Of a stretch of DNA of 64,000 nt, positions 23,501 through 37,600 are shown piece by piece. The stretch's first letter is position 1; each line of letters opens with the position of its first letter. Under the pieces are notes generated by a model. It saw nothing but the letters and a program-made list of their open reading frames with translations, did no database searches and was not told the origin of the DNA. Source of the DNA: Ciona intestinalis (Eukaryota > Chordata > Ascidiacea > Phlebobranchia > Cionidae); contig NW_004190425.2 of NCBI RefSeq assembly GCF_000224145.3, positions 286,070 to 350,069 on the forward strand, written 5' to 3'. Made by a program: the position numbers and the translations under genes.

Positions 23501-26500
23501 ACCTGGGTTTATCACTCAGATTTTGTGGTTCATGTTTTGCTTGTTTCACTGAGCTGGATTCATCATCTTATGACATATAAGTTATTTTTTGGTACACTAA
23601 TGTTAACCAATGGCTATTTCTTGTTATAATGTTATTAGCTAACACATCTTTCACAGGAAAGAAGGTGCAGATAATATCTTTATTTAACACACTTCCAAGC
23701 CATTGATTTGAAAAATTAAAAAAAAATTGCATGAAACACACCTTTGACAGTAGACAGAACCTGAACATCAACATGTTGACCGAAGTTTGATTTTGTGATT
23801 GGTTGACTTGACTTGAGTAGTTGTCTGTGACAATGATCCAACAAAGAATCATCTGTTCCCATTATAACCACCAAGCATGGTGCATTGTAATAAAAAGCAC
23901 AGTGAGCTGTTCTGCATGAATTATTCAATGATTTTATTTGACTCTTAATAATTTCTGAACTTTCAGGGACATTCAAAAATTGATGTACAGTTTTATTGTT
24001 CGCTTCATTATGTAGAGATTGAAATTCCTGCATGAACCCCACCACATTTTCTTTTGGTAAGTTGATTTTTTGAACTCTTTTATCAGAAGAAACATCATGG
24101 ACTTCATACTTTACCCTGGAGTAACATATTTATATTATGTTTCTTAGTAAAAATGACTTAAAAAATTTATTTGATTTTGTTATTTGTTGTGTGTCAGCAT
24201 GAAAACATGAAGTATGCTACATTTACGGTTGTTTAAGGTCAGATGTTTGGAGAGTGGTATGCAGAAACTGTAACTTTGATCAATGATTAAGTTTTCTTGT
24301 CATAGCAACGACTTAACCGGTTTGCAGAAAGTATAGTTAAAGTTTTTTTGTTCATTGATTATAGCAAAGAAAACAAACAACGAAACTGGTCACTGAAGTT
24401 TCTGACGGCGTGGCGAATTGGTATTTTTCAAAGTAACTTGGTATAAAGTGTTTTTTTGGCAACTTTAGGTCACAATTCAAATACATTGAGCTGTCATAGT
24501 TCAAATAGACACTTTCTGCATACTAGCCTCAGTGTAAAACAAAACCTATATGCGAGTTAATTTTTGTTTAGTAGTTACCAAATACATGGCAGTTGTTGGG
24601 ATGTTTGCCAAAATCTTACAACCTCAACTTCATATTTATTCAATATCATGACCACATCTGTAAAATCAATAATCAAACAAGGAGTAAAAAAAAATATTTT
24701 CGTTAATTTATTTATATTTATATACAGATTTAATTTAATCGGGAATGGTAAGGTTATGGAAAATATGATGATGCAATACTTCTTCGCGTATTTTGAAAGT
24801 TAATTTTCGACATGAACATTTTTCGCAAAATAAATTATACAGTGAGTATCAGGGATATCCAGTTTTTGACATTATACCTACAGTATGTTTTTGTATGAGA
24901 GTTAGCTAAAATTTCAATTGATAAATAATTTGCAACAAATTGGTTACTGCTTTAATATATTTTGCACAGGCGACTTTTCATAACTTATCTCCGAGTACAT
25001 GTGACTGAATTTCTAATATATTTTCTATACACTTTTTTATATAAGTTTTGCAATAAATACCTTTAACTTGCAATGTGTGGTAATTTGGGAACCAAAGTTT
25101 TAGGCTTTTTAGATGCCATCCACCCTTCAAAATTTAGGGTAACAGGTATTGTTTAGCAACTTCATCCTACACTACACACTGTACTTCGAACCTTGTTGCA
25201 CGGGAGGTAGGTCAACGGGGTCATCCACAGAATAAGGTATGTTTGCTGATATTTACATACTTAACTGAACACAGACTGAATTACCGATATTATGAAACAA
25301 AGATAACAGGTGATTGCAACATGGTGGTAATAAACGCCGCCAAGTCAATTAATATGTTTATTTTTCATGTGTATCAGTTTTGGTAAATATTTAATCTTCA
25401 GTGCAATTAAACCAAGAGCTTGAACTGCATTAAATTTCACAATAATAATTTGCGCAATACAATAGAGCATAGCTCTAATGAAAGGACATGAAAACAACTA
25501 CAATGTCATTTTAAAAGTTACTGCGTAAACATGTATTATACAAAAAAATAGTTTTCTGTATTATTGCCTGAATAAACACCCTAGTATATATTTCAACCTG
25601 TTTGGTGTATGGCTTTATCGGTGCCAGTAACATTATTTCATTTTAATAAGGGATTGGAGCGCTTATTAATCTTTTTTTAACTATTTTTGCGCTGTGAAGT
25701 AAATATAATCAAAAGGCACTGCTGGTTACTGCTCTGTTTGTTGTGTTTCCTGACGTGTAAAAATTACTTGGCTTGTAAGCTATATGATCATTTAGACAAT
25801 TTTATACACTTTGATTTATAAGTCTATGCTCTGGTATAAATATTGGCAATCAATTAATTAGGGATAAATGTATTTTGGAACGTGCCGCTTTGGATCAAAC
25901 AGGAAACAGTTGTTCATTATAGAAAAATATGCGGTTTTAAGTCGGATCAATATTTCTAAAATTCATGAGTATAGCCTATGGAACTGTTCGAGAAAAAGGA
26001 AATATAAGCTTGGTTAATAACGTGCTCAATAAATCTTTGTTTATAGAGCTGCAATACTGACCTTCGTTCGCTTGCGAATAAATTAGATCTGGCCTCCGCT
26101 GATAATGCTTGAAATCTCCCTATAAAGATAGCTGATGTGCTTAAGAAGTGGGGTGGGGTAAGACGCGACATGTTTCTAATCGCTTTTATTGTTTATTTGG
26201 TAGTAAACAAAAAAAACATTTTCACTAATATATGAACGTGGCCCCGCGGCACTGAAAAACGTTGTTATTGTTTAAAACGCGATCAGGAAGCATTTATGGG
26301 ATTTAGCTGCTAACAGTATCCCATTTTGCCCCACAGAACCATATTTTTACATTAGCTAATGAAGTAGAAAGTAGTCAAAAGGTACACCTTGTTTTGGTTA
26401 TCTTATATGTGCTAACAGAGACTAAACCACACAATATGCTAAAACGTGCTTACCAGATTTCTGTTTGTCGCAGTGTTGGGAACGTCATTTTCGGGTTGCA

Positions 26501-27752
26501 TTGCTGACGTATGTGTATAGGTCGACTTGTCGCATTCCGGACTTTTATTTGTCGAATGTATATTAGGGCGACCGGGTGGATCTGTTACAAGGTCTTGGGT
26601 GGGAATGGGTGAAGAAAGATAAGGGTCGGGTTTTGGCGGAATTGTGGGGGTTGATTTTTCAAAGGTGATATTGTGTTCCACTCCACCGAAACTATACTGT
26701 AGAGTTTTGTGAATTATATCATTCGACTCTGGGAAACAACGCAGTTTAAGAGGCGCTATACACAAATGCATGTATTACACACACAGATACACACCTTGTT
26801 GATTTGTCAGCGATAAGTTAAGTGCATTAATTTCATAGGCTTTGGACAAACTTTCAAAAGACTTCACTTCGCTTTTCAGCCAAATTTGAAACTTATGCAA
26901 GCTAATGCCGGTAGGAACACCTCTTACGAGGACGCTATAACCCATTCCACAGTCTTCAAAACAAACATCAGATTCTAGTAAGATGGGGTAAGGTGAGAAA
27001 TGGGGTAAAATGGAATATTTTTTAAAATCGTCTTTTATGGGTATTCATTTGATAGGAGATGAAAATAAATGTTTAGTATTATTTAAAAGTATTTTCACAG
27101 TCAAATAAACTGCGTGACAAACGCAATAGTTGTTGTTAAGTAACAAAATTGGGAGATAAACGAATATAATATTTTTCAATGAATGAAAAAGGCATAATAG
27201 TAAGATGCTTATTTTAAATCAAAAATAATTTTTTGAAAACTAAATGGTTTACACAATAACCTTCACCTAAAACTGCATTGTCGTCTTTTGTATAGACACT
27301 CGGTCGATATCATGCCCCTTCTGTGTCTATAGTTTCGCTACCACTCCGCCTGCTATCTGAACTTGCAATTACTTTTGTGTGAGGTTGTGGCCTATGCCCT
27401 ACGTCAATTGGTTTTATCAAAAAAAAACTCACTGTCAGCACAAAGAATGGTGGTATCCACCGAATATTTCAACCCCTCCGCGTTATCGAGGTAAGTAAAT
27501 ATTTCACTGCACAATACCACTTACCGAATGTTTGCTCAAAGAACATCAAATACACGCAAATATATGTTAATAAAATAACACAATTGAAGAGTATAATTGC
27601 GCGTTGACATTACATACGTCGGTGTCATGTACAACTTGATCCCGGATGTTGGTCCGCGCTTGCGCAGTAAGTCGTGCTAAATATTGTTCAAGACTGGTGA
27701 AATAAGGTCCGGTACCGTCAAAATACACTTTTGTACCATTTAATTTTATCAT
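20571..27752 (-). CDS. PARP14-family protein with RRM-like, KH-like and one macro domain (gene D)
   Basis: Proposed exons (descending): 27752-27618, 27534-27525 (10 nt), 26974-26795 (RRM-like), 26728-26454 (Pro-rich), 26119-26062, 24115 or 24101-23742 (KH-like), 23566-23389, 23027-22419, 22116-21971, 21358-21179 (macro), 21124-21005, 20663-20571. The acceptor at 24101 keeps phase with the upstream exon; the stronger-looking one at 24115 does not, so an unseen exon may lie between. An alternative start is ATG at 27546 (MFFEQTF). In the macro domain the usual NAAN motif reads SDSN (AIVSDSNPHIM), so ADP-ribose binding may be weakened. No WWE or ART exons follow. The last candidate exon is open in two frames and the true 3' end is not found. 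The N-terminal exons are nearly identical to those of gene C. Confidence 0.72.
20669..20988 (-). mobile_element. tRNA-derived SINE, near full length
   Basis: Reverse strand: head GGCGCCGTGGTATAGTGGTT, B-box region GGGTTCAAGGCTCG, body CTTGGGCAAGACACTTAACG and a (ATTC)n tail that runs directly into the candidate gene D exon at 20663. Confidence 0.88.
21600..21720 (+). mobile_element. Short tRNA-like SINE of a second type
   Basis: Head GCTGTGACTCAGTGGTTAGG; 3' part CTGCCCTGCCACGCGACAAT. A related 3' part occurs near 8150-8175 and a related head near 55740. Confidence 0.6.
22170..22400 (-). mobile_element. Degenerate SINE shared with 7570-7805
   Basis: Antisense body ACAACCCATTAGGGTTGAT, TTCTTGCCCAATGAGACA and CACAATGATAGCGGCATCAA. 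It follows the macro exon in gene D exactly as its copy follows the pseudo-exon on the other arm. Confidence 0.75.
23030..23322 (-). mobile_element. SINE whose tail forms a splice acceptor
   Basis: Reverse strand: head GGCGCTGTAGCAAAGTGGG; the tail CATTCATTCATTCAG ends at the start of gene D exon 23027. Confidence 0.85.
26143..26341. mobile_element. Degenerate MITE in gene D intron
   Basis: Left AAGTGGGGTGGGGTAAGACG, right CAGTATCCCATTTTGCCCCA. A shortened counterpart sits at about 10392-10505 in the same intron of gene C, so the insertion predates the duplication. Confidence 0.6.
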
Positions 27753-28630
27753 CTGCAGAGTCTATTTTGCAAAAAAAGATAGCGCATTGCTATTTGCGAA
27801 AAAAAGATAGAGCAAAGACAAGGATCAGACTTACACATTTACCTAATATCGAAAACTACAGTTTCAACGTGTAAACCTGGGACGTTTTCAACGGAGAGTT
27901 GTATAGAATTCCAAGGTCGCAGAATAACGTCATATCATATCATTTCATGTTATATCACTCTTTTGTTTATACCAACGTTTATCTTAACACTTATTTTAGA
28001 TTGGAATAAACAACAGTTCGGATTACCTTACCAGTAAGGGCCATCCCTATTTAGCTAAAGATTGGATCTCCACTATGATTTTCTACCGGTTAGAGCGTTT
28101 TTTTCCCTTATTTTATCCTATTATTAAAAGTTTTTTTTTTAATTTTCTAAAGATTTAAATATTCTAATGAATTACTGTAAATATTGTACGCATAAAATTT
28201 ATCTCGGGGATTCTTTATTGGAAGGTTTTCTAAACTATTAAAAAATTGGAGAATAAGCAAACAGTTTCTTTGAAATTAAAAATGTTTTGTCGCTTAAGGT
28301 AGGCTATTTTATGTTGTGTAACATTTAAACCTACTATAAGAAATTTAAATGAATTGCTAATATTTGAATGTAAACCTAATGATAAAAGTAAAGGTGAAAA
28401 CAAGTTTTTAATGAACAAATGTATCTTACTTAAAGCAAATATATATTTTTATGAACACAGATCAGAATAGGAATTTACATGTCTAAATATATGGTAGCGC
28501 ACGCATTATCAAATCGATTATATAAACAATTAAAGTAAGTTTTGTCATATTTTGTCCTAATTCGTATCATTTGGCAATAACATAAAAGTACCTAGTATAA
28601 TTGCATAACAAGTGGAAACACATACACACA
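27753..28630. other. Spacer between genes E (3' end) and D (5' end)
   Basis: No exon. On the - strand AATAAA at 28219-28214 is a distant candidate poly(A) signal for gene E. The promoter of gene D must lie here, but no clear core element is visible. Confidence 0.45.
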
Positions 28631-31600
28631 TTAGGTGTAGGTCAATAGATAGTGTGGATATGCACAAGCATCCTTAAACACTACAAAGATCTCTGGTGAC
28701 TGTGGGTTATCAACAACGCTGTGGTATGAATCAGTTTTGCTTGAGGGGTTTCTGACTGGGGGTGTGATCATGCTTTCATTTCCAGGTTTTGGTGCATATT
28801 CACCTGTTGCTACTTCAACAAGAAACATTCTTCGTACATTGTTATTATCAGGCATTGCAAAGTTTCTTTCGTGGCAATATGATGACTTTACGGCAAAATA
28901 CATTCCTTTCCCAAACCTTATCCCTGTTATGTATAAGTCTTAGTATTGTGGCAATTAACTGCCTAAACTGTTTGGTTTGAATAAATCAAGAATACAAATG
29001 AAATTATTAAAAACAAATGAAATTATTAACATAAACTAGCTAACATCCAGATAATATTTTAACCCTGTTTCAAACCGTTTTCTCCAGCATAACTCCTGTT
29101 AAATCCCTCTCTGCAAATTTTTTCAGTAATATCACTAGTAGTTCCATGAAACAATTCCCTGGTTGGCGGGTAAGGAAGTCCGTTTGCCTTCAGTTCACTC
29201 ATAACTTCATCTCTCTTTGATTGAAACTGCCCATACTGTGAACAGTTCTGTATTCTTAGCAACTGAAAAAATACAATAACCATAATAATAATAGCAATGT
29301 TTTTTTGATTACGGTAGCAAAGATTTAAAAATATTTTAAACAAAATGACAGGATTTAGCGACAAAACAACAGTTGTTAAAACACACCTAAAGTAAAAACC
29401 GACTTACATTTAATTGGAGAAAAATGTTTTACAATGTATTACAGGTGTATGTGTTTCACAAATGGTGTTTGTATTAATGTTATATTCTTTTCAAATAAGA
29501 CTGTGTGTGTTTGAAAATAAAAGTCGTTGCTTACGGGTCTAGATACAAGTGTTGCACGTTGTAAGAACTTTAGAATCATAATCTTACAAAACTCTGCATT
29601 ACTGAGAACTCCGGTATACTTGACAATGAGAAACTGTGGATTATATTTTCGTACCAAAAAAATTAACAACCTACTTGCTGCACTGCCTTTATTGGAGTCC
29701 CAGTGGTTATAAACTTTTGCTTGACATCCTTATATTCTTGACTGCTTTCGGAAACTTTTGGAGTTGCATAGTTTTTACCTCTTTTCATTGGTGCCCAAGT
29801 GTTTGGAAAATCTAAATTAATGTATTGGTTGGTACTTGAATATCAAACATAAATTTTAGCAGATTATGCAAGTAAAATGTACTTTTTTGAAGATCCTTTC
29901 TAAAAATCTGAATCGCAGAGTTGTTTAACTGACCCGTCTCTGAACTGAAGTCAATGGATAAGCCAGAAACAGTTAGTTTCCCATTATTGTCATTCTGTAT
30001 GAACAAACAAATGTACATTGAAATTTGCAGTATATGCAGTATAACATGTCTTACTTTGAAAGATTTTTCCAGCTGCATGTTATGTCTTAATCCAAATTTT
30101 TCAAATGAATTGCTTCCCTGCAAACAATACAGCCACTGAACTTGCTCTCTTAGAGTTTCAGCTTGTGTAGATTCTCCCAGAATATTCTGGACATCAATGG
30201 AAGCTTTTCTTGAAAACTTGGCAACCCCACGTACTTCAACTATGCCTTTGCTGTCAGCAGGTGTAAGAACATTAGTAATTATAATTAAACAGTAGATTTT
30301 ATAGTAAATAGTTTCTAAGATGTAAAATTTAGTGTTAAAAAATTTAAACAAAATAAAACTGTATGGACAAAACAGCATAAGAAATTATAGTTATAATAGC
30401 TAATACCAAGCTATTTTTTATATACTTTTATGATTTAGAAACAATGCTATTTTGGGGGATGCAGGAACCAGTTCAGCAGTCGTACCCATCTCAACATATA
30501 GACTTCATAACGCTATGGTGACAACACAGTTTTTTAATCAAACAAACAAGTGGCACCAGGCTGGGGACAAACGTCAGGACAGCAAGAGTATAAGAAAGCT
30601 CTTACTGCCCCTTCAACACATAAAATAGGAGGGCATTTCTAGCATAAAACACTTGTGCGAAAGCAGTAACAGGAAAGAACTTTTTACACTAAAAAAGTGG
30701 CATCTGTTCGCCAAACGAGCGGACTGGGCATATAGTTTCCTGTTTTGCAGAAAAAAAACACAAAATGTGTCATAAGCAGAGTTACGCCAGATGTAATAGG
30801 TGCGCAACACAGCTGTTTAATATTCAATCTTTATGCATTAAGTAAATTATGGATAAATTATTATATGAAATCTGTGCTTGATGCACACTCAACTGCTACA
30901 CTATTATATAAATTTACAATTAAAACATTACAGCAATAACACTAGAGAAAGTTTCATTCACCTCTTGTTAATATTAACTTCCACATTTTTCTGATTCAAC
31001 AAAATAATATCTTTTTCAAACTCAGCATCTAGTTTTAAAATACAGGGATTGGCAATGTTATTTACTTCTTCCTCTTTTCTTATCACGTCTTCTAACTTCC
31101 CTTTAGCCTAGAATTTTTTAAGTTCATAAATTAAAAAAGGAACTAAAGTTTATATAAAAAGACAAATAAGAGTACATAACACATTTAATTTCTCACTTTG
31201 CAACTAACTGAACTACTAATGTGCCCTGTAGTCATGTTTTGGAAGTCGGTTCGATCGAATATTTGATTGGTCGCATATTTAAGTGATATTGAGGTTATAT
31301 TTTATGGGAAACACTGGCGCAAAAGATATTATAGAAAATTCCCGAAATGCATACAACAAAAGTACATGGTTCGATATTTCTGGTGCCTGGGGTTTTTGAA
31401 GTTAATTTTAGGAAATTTTAAATATATGTAACAAAGTTATATTAGACGTGTTATATTTGTATTTGTTATATGTGTTATATTTGGTTGTGTTAATGACTGT
31501 ATTTAAAAGTAATCAAAGGCAGGAAACTTTTTAAAATCAAAAGGCTGTAGCACCAGAGGGCCATTTAAATAAAGAAATGCCCTATGAATATGGTGACCTA

Positions 31601-34600
31601 ATGTAAAATTTAAAGACCTTTCCTTTACCATGTTGATTGCAAACATATCTACATTAATGGTTTGGGGTCAAAATATTAAGAGTTTATAAATCTTTTCACT
31701 AAGAAGAGTACCAAGTTCAAAGTTAATACTGACATACCATTATGTCTAGTCTTAGCCACTTACATGATCTACATCAGCTTGGGATAAACCACAAAAGTAG
31801 AAAGTAACAACCTCACTGCTAGTTGTTGAAGGAGCTACACTTGAATTTAAAAGTAAGTTACTTCTGAACTCTGCTACCATATTGTTTTGAAACACCACCA
31901 CTTTTACATTTTTAACATGAACTGGGTTTTTCCGAGCAAATTTAATAATGCCCTGTTTAATTAATTTTGCACACTCCAGTGGTGGTTTTCCCATTGCACC
32001 TGCAGTGTGAAAGTTTTATGTTGGTTTTTAACACACAAAAAATATATATAGTACAATGTGGATATTATGCATATTTTTACAAACAAATATTACAATTATG
32101 AAATGCATATGATTAATGTAACTATGAAATTAAATTGTGCTTACCAGTGCCTAGTGCTGGAATAGCAACAGTAGATTTTCTCATTTCCTCAGCAATTTTT
32201 AGAGACTCTATCACCAACTGTTGGATACCAAGTTTACTGGTTGCACCATGGATAATAACATCACAAGGAAGGTTGCCACCATCTGTTACTCTGATGGTTG
32301 GACTTGCATACTTTCGCTTCATGTCATGGAACTGACGCTTTATCACAAAACCACCTTTTATAGCCATCGACTGGGAAAGTTTACCTGTATGTTGTAGTGT
32401 TCATGCTCATTGTTTATATTCATGCTATCATATATCATGAAGTATTTAATATCTATGTATTGTATTACATGATTGCATCATAATTCATAACCACGGGCTT
32501 AACTTGATGAGCTCGACTAACTATATACTATAACTAACTAAGAGTCCAAGTTCAGTCTTTCAATGTTGGAACTAGATAGTGGAACACTATATATGTAACA
32601 AAGCATATCAAACACTTTACAAATTTTAATTGTATTTACTTCTCATTTGTTGTATATTATCTCTCCATACCCACCCTTCTACTAATAATAGTGATAGTCA
32701 TGCAGTACAGTTTACCTACCTGATTTCATTAGATCCATAGATGTGGTAACACTGTTTATGATCACATCATCATGTTGTTCTTCAATACTGCCACAACAAA
32801 CTTCAACATTAAGATTTCCATAAATTTGAGAAACATTGCCGGAACTTTTGTTCAACTTCTGTTCAAATACCTAGATGTGAAATAAAATCATACAACATTA
32901 TAAAATACTTTTTATGAATGAATGTATCTTGTTCTAAAGTGTTCTGCTTTACAAAATTCATCCCCGCATGTGGGTTACCACATATTATCTTGGTGGGTGA
33001 TTATATATATAAATATATGTATATATAGTATATGGAAACCAATAACAATCCATGTTTGCAGCCATTAACTCATCTAAGGACACGTACGCACACAATGGTA
33101 GCAGTTTCAAGCCTTGAACCTAGATGCTATAAAAGAAAAATTGGTGTACCTTTGTAAGCTCAGGTTGTGAAGGGTGCACAACAATGTATATGTTCTGCAG
33201 AGATGAACTGCTGCCTATTGCATAAACTTCTTCTTGAATAACCTCTGCCAGTACATATGGTGGAATGTTGAAACCTCCACAACCAATAGGGGGAAATGCA
33301 ATGCTTGTATGTCCATCTTTTGTTGCCATTTCTAAGCTCTTGGCCACAACTCGTTTCAGATGGGATCTGCTTGTGTTTTCATCACTGAAGTCCCAACCAG
33401 CAATCATTGCATGATATATGTTCTTGCAAGGCAAATCATAACCCTTTGTTGCCACCACTCCCCAAGTGCATTTCGATGCTGGTGGAATGGCATTGCACTC
33501 AACCTATACCAATAGTTTAATTATAGTAAACAGTTTATATGATAATAAAAATAAATAGGCCATGATAAGGGAAGATAAAACAAATAAATATATACAATTT
33601 AAAATGCAATTGAAACAATTTCTAACCAATGTGTGCATCATGTAAATGCCCTATTGTGTGAAATTAAAATGCGGGGCAATCTATATAAAACACCACTGAA
33701 ATAAATAATTATTCAATATGCTTTTAGTAATAATAAGTGTTACAATGTGGATCTGGTGCTACGAAAATTTAACAGGAAAAATCAAGTCAATTGTATAATT
33801 CAATTGTATAATAAAAGACAGATATACTTCACCTAAATGGTAACGCCAGTCTGTTATTTAAATCGGATTGGTCTTGATTTTTGAGTGTACAGTATGTTTT
33901 TATAATTTACATCATAAGAAATACCTGAAGTTTCTTGCCAGCAGCATCACGAATGGCTCTGGAAAGAGCGGAACCATCAACACTGTTTACTGCAAAAGAT
34001 GTTGTACTGTTCACTATTACATCGGCCTGGAAAATGTAACCAGAAAATAGGTAAATGTTCTTTAATACTATTTAGTTTATTCATAATTAAAACAGACATT
34101 TACTCAGGCATTACGAGGCAATGACAGTCGTTATACAACAGGGTTCTGTTTCATAGACCCCGTACCCGTTTACGAGGTCCACATATTAACTTTGCGAGTT
34201 CTTAAATTTTTTACTGTATGACTACTAATTTAAACAGCCCATTAATGACACTGGGTCGAAGCAATTTCCGGTAAGTTTTTGTCGAAGTACACATACACAA
34301 TGGTAGCTTCATGCTTGTGAATATATGGGGTAGCGTAAAACATTATTTTCTATATTTTAGCATTTTTATTTATTTGGTGATTACGATGAGTTGAAACAAA
34401 ACACGAATTACATGGAATATAACTAAATCATAACTGAGGTTTTAAGTTGTAATTGTTTCTACTTACTTTTTGCTGAGTGATGTCTTTCACTATTACGGTG
34501 ATTTGTTGTATGGTACATTGGTTCGATGCTTGGTTTGTGGGTTGTGTAATTGAAGACACACAGACTCTAAGTACCTCGTTGTGGAAACATTTTAAAACAT

Positions 34601-37600
34601 TGTCCCTGTTAAGTTCCACCAAGTGCACCTTGGTAACAAGTTAAATAAATGTAAATTATTTATCAGCACTTGCCCAAGAAAACACAGAACTGCAATCAAG
34701 CTAATATCGGACCAGCGCTAAATATTTTTTCATAAACTGTTCGATATTAATTCATTATATTAATACCTCTTCAATGGATGAATTGTTAAGTCTCAGGTAT
34801 GAAGTTATTTCGTGAACCATTATTGAGATACAATCTTCAGGTTTGCCCCCACCTTGACCACAGCATAGTGCAGGGAATGCAATAGATTTTGCTTGTTGCT
34901 GATTTGCCATTTGCATTGCTTTACGCACACAGCACTTTAGTACGTCTTGTGACCCTTGAAGTGCCCAACTAAACAAACACACAAATTATACAATCAGTTA
35001 CAAAACTCTGGCGGAGAAGTTTTTATGTTATTTACTATTCGGTTATTTGTTTATGTATTAATCTATTAGGAACAAATTAGTTTTAAAATATAACTGAAAT
35101 ACAACCTGACAGGAACAACGGCATGAATAATACTCTTGCAGTTTGTAATACTGCCAGGTCCAGAGATCACCACTTCTCCACCTGTGCCTAGAAAGTTTTT
35201 GCCAACTTGCATAGTTTTAACAATTCCTTTTCCACCTATTGGAAAGATTTTAAATCAATAACATATTGGAAGTTTAGAAACTCTTTAAATCTATAGTTTT
35301 TTATACCTTTTTTTGCTATAGCACCTGCAACACCTTGTGTACTCAGGGACAAGCTACTGCTGATGGGAACCACTATGACGTCACACTGATGTTGTGTCAG
35401 ATCAGCTTTAATTGAACTGATTGTAACATTGGTGCCAGAAATAACCATTTTTGTTGAAGAATTTGTGCCTTGTGCACCTGCCTGTATAAAACTAGTTTTT
35501 TAAACCTCTTTAAAAATAAAGTGTAGTTAAACAAACTGTTCTTTGTGATATCTATGTAATACCTACACCTGAATTATGTAGGATTAAAGGATTGGGCAAA
35601 TAACAATCTATGTTAACTAAGTTTCTTTGTAAATAAGGTTAGAAATCACCATTGCACATTGAGCTTGTATTGCAATATCATCATGGTCCATTAACACAAG
35701 GCAATTTGTTTGAGCTTGAACTTGTTTAATTAAATGTGCGTTTTCTGGTGCTCGAAAGAAGTCTGGAAATCCACGATTACGGACTTGCCACCCGTGTGGT
35801 TGAACGTAGGTCGACACTCTGTTATGAATCCAGGCTTCAGCTGAACAAACCATATTTGGTAATGATTAGAAACATAAGAGTTTTTATTTTACAAAATAGT
35901 GAAAATAGTAAAAATACAGTAGCGCTCTTTGGTGTTCCACATGTAACGCGCTGTAATGTGCGTTCTGCGCCCCAACTGCAGTTAATATTATTTATGTTGT
36001 TGTAACGCGCGTGTGTACTCCTGTGTGTGACGTGTTTGTCACGTGTTCGCCAGTTGGAATATGGTTTGATCACGTAAGGTTTACCAATAAATATAAGATA
36101 CGCTACAATACCTTTTGTAACATCATACTTTGTACCAGCAACTGTAATACCCCCTCCATTGCTGTTGGTTATATCCCAGTTTACCATAGAAAGTTCTTTA
36201 GCAGCTTCTTTGTCTAATATTTTCAGAAAAGATGCCGCTCGGTATGAGCAGGGAACTGTATTGCACACTTTGATATTCTTTTCTAAGAAACTTAGAGCAC
36301 ATGTTCTCCCTTCTTCAATTTTTTCTTTCAATCCAGCAATAATAAGAAAGTTAGAAGTACCCTAAAGAAAAAATAACATTTATTTATTCAAAAAAATTGT
36401 TCTTGTAAAATATGTTTCACTAGCGAATTAAAAAAGATCTTTCATAGTTTAAGCAACAAGAACATCACCACGTTGGTACAACAAAATTGACAAACATTAC
36501 TATATGTCTGGTTGCAACATCAGCAAAAATTGTTTGTCAACTCACAGGTTTTACATAGTAGCGATATTGCTTCTGAGTTAATGAAACTGTGAAACCTTTC
36601 CACAGGGGTGTAATCACTACATCATAAAACTGCTGTGGTAGAGGTTCTTGCTTGCTTGATAAAAGCTCTTTCAACACATCACTGCCTGACTCACACCCCG
36701 GAGGATAATACAGGTAGCAGGTAGTACCAACAGCTTGAAGGGAAGCTAAAAATAAAGCAATTTCAGTGAAAAAGAAATATGCATTTAATGAATTAAATGT
36801 TTAACACACAATTTTTGTGTAATATTACATAAGAAGGTCTTGAAATAGCTCAAGCCGAAGTTAATGAAAGAAATAAAATTGTGATAAAAGCTGACCCATT
36901 TAACCAAGGTTTAAAATCATTTCTGGTGTATTTTGTGTTTTAATCTTTCGTGCAGTTTAATAACACACGTTCAATAGGATTTGAAGTAAAAAAAGACTAT
37001 GTATAAAATATTCAGGCCATTGAACAACATGTCCATCTTTCAGATAAATTTAGAAACTTGGATAAGTATATTTAAAACATAGATTATTACCTAATATTCC
37101 ACGTTTTTTAAAATAATCTTGAATGGTTTGCTGTACCAAACCATAATCTTCACTTTTAAGGCAACCTAACAGAAATTGCTGCTCAAATGTCCCAAGAATA
37201 ACGTTACATTCTTGCAACTCCTAAATGAATGTATGAATGAATGTAACTTACTTTATCCTCGCGTGACCGGAAAACGACAGTCGTTATAACACGGGTGTGC
37301 ACCTCGCACCAGCTTACGAGTTACCAAGTATGTTACTTTGTGGATGATTATTTTTTGGGGGATTTTTATCTCTTTTTTATGTATGGCTGATAATTTGGAC
37401 AACCCATTAGTGACCACTGGGTTGGAGCAATTGCCGTTAAGTTTCTTGACACATACGCCCATAATAATAGCAGCGACGAGCCTTGAACCCATTACCTCTG
37501 GGTTAGAGGCAGGCGCGCTAACCACTACGCCACGGCGCCGGACCAAAAATGTTAACATATAAAATTATAACTAGCTTAAACATAAAAAATAATTAAACCT

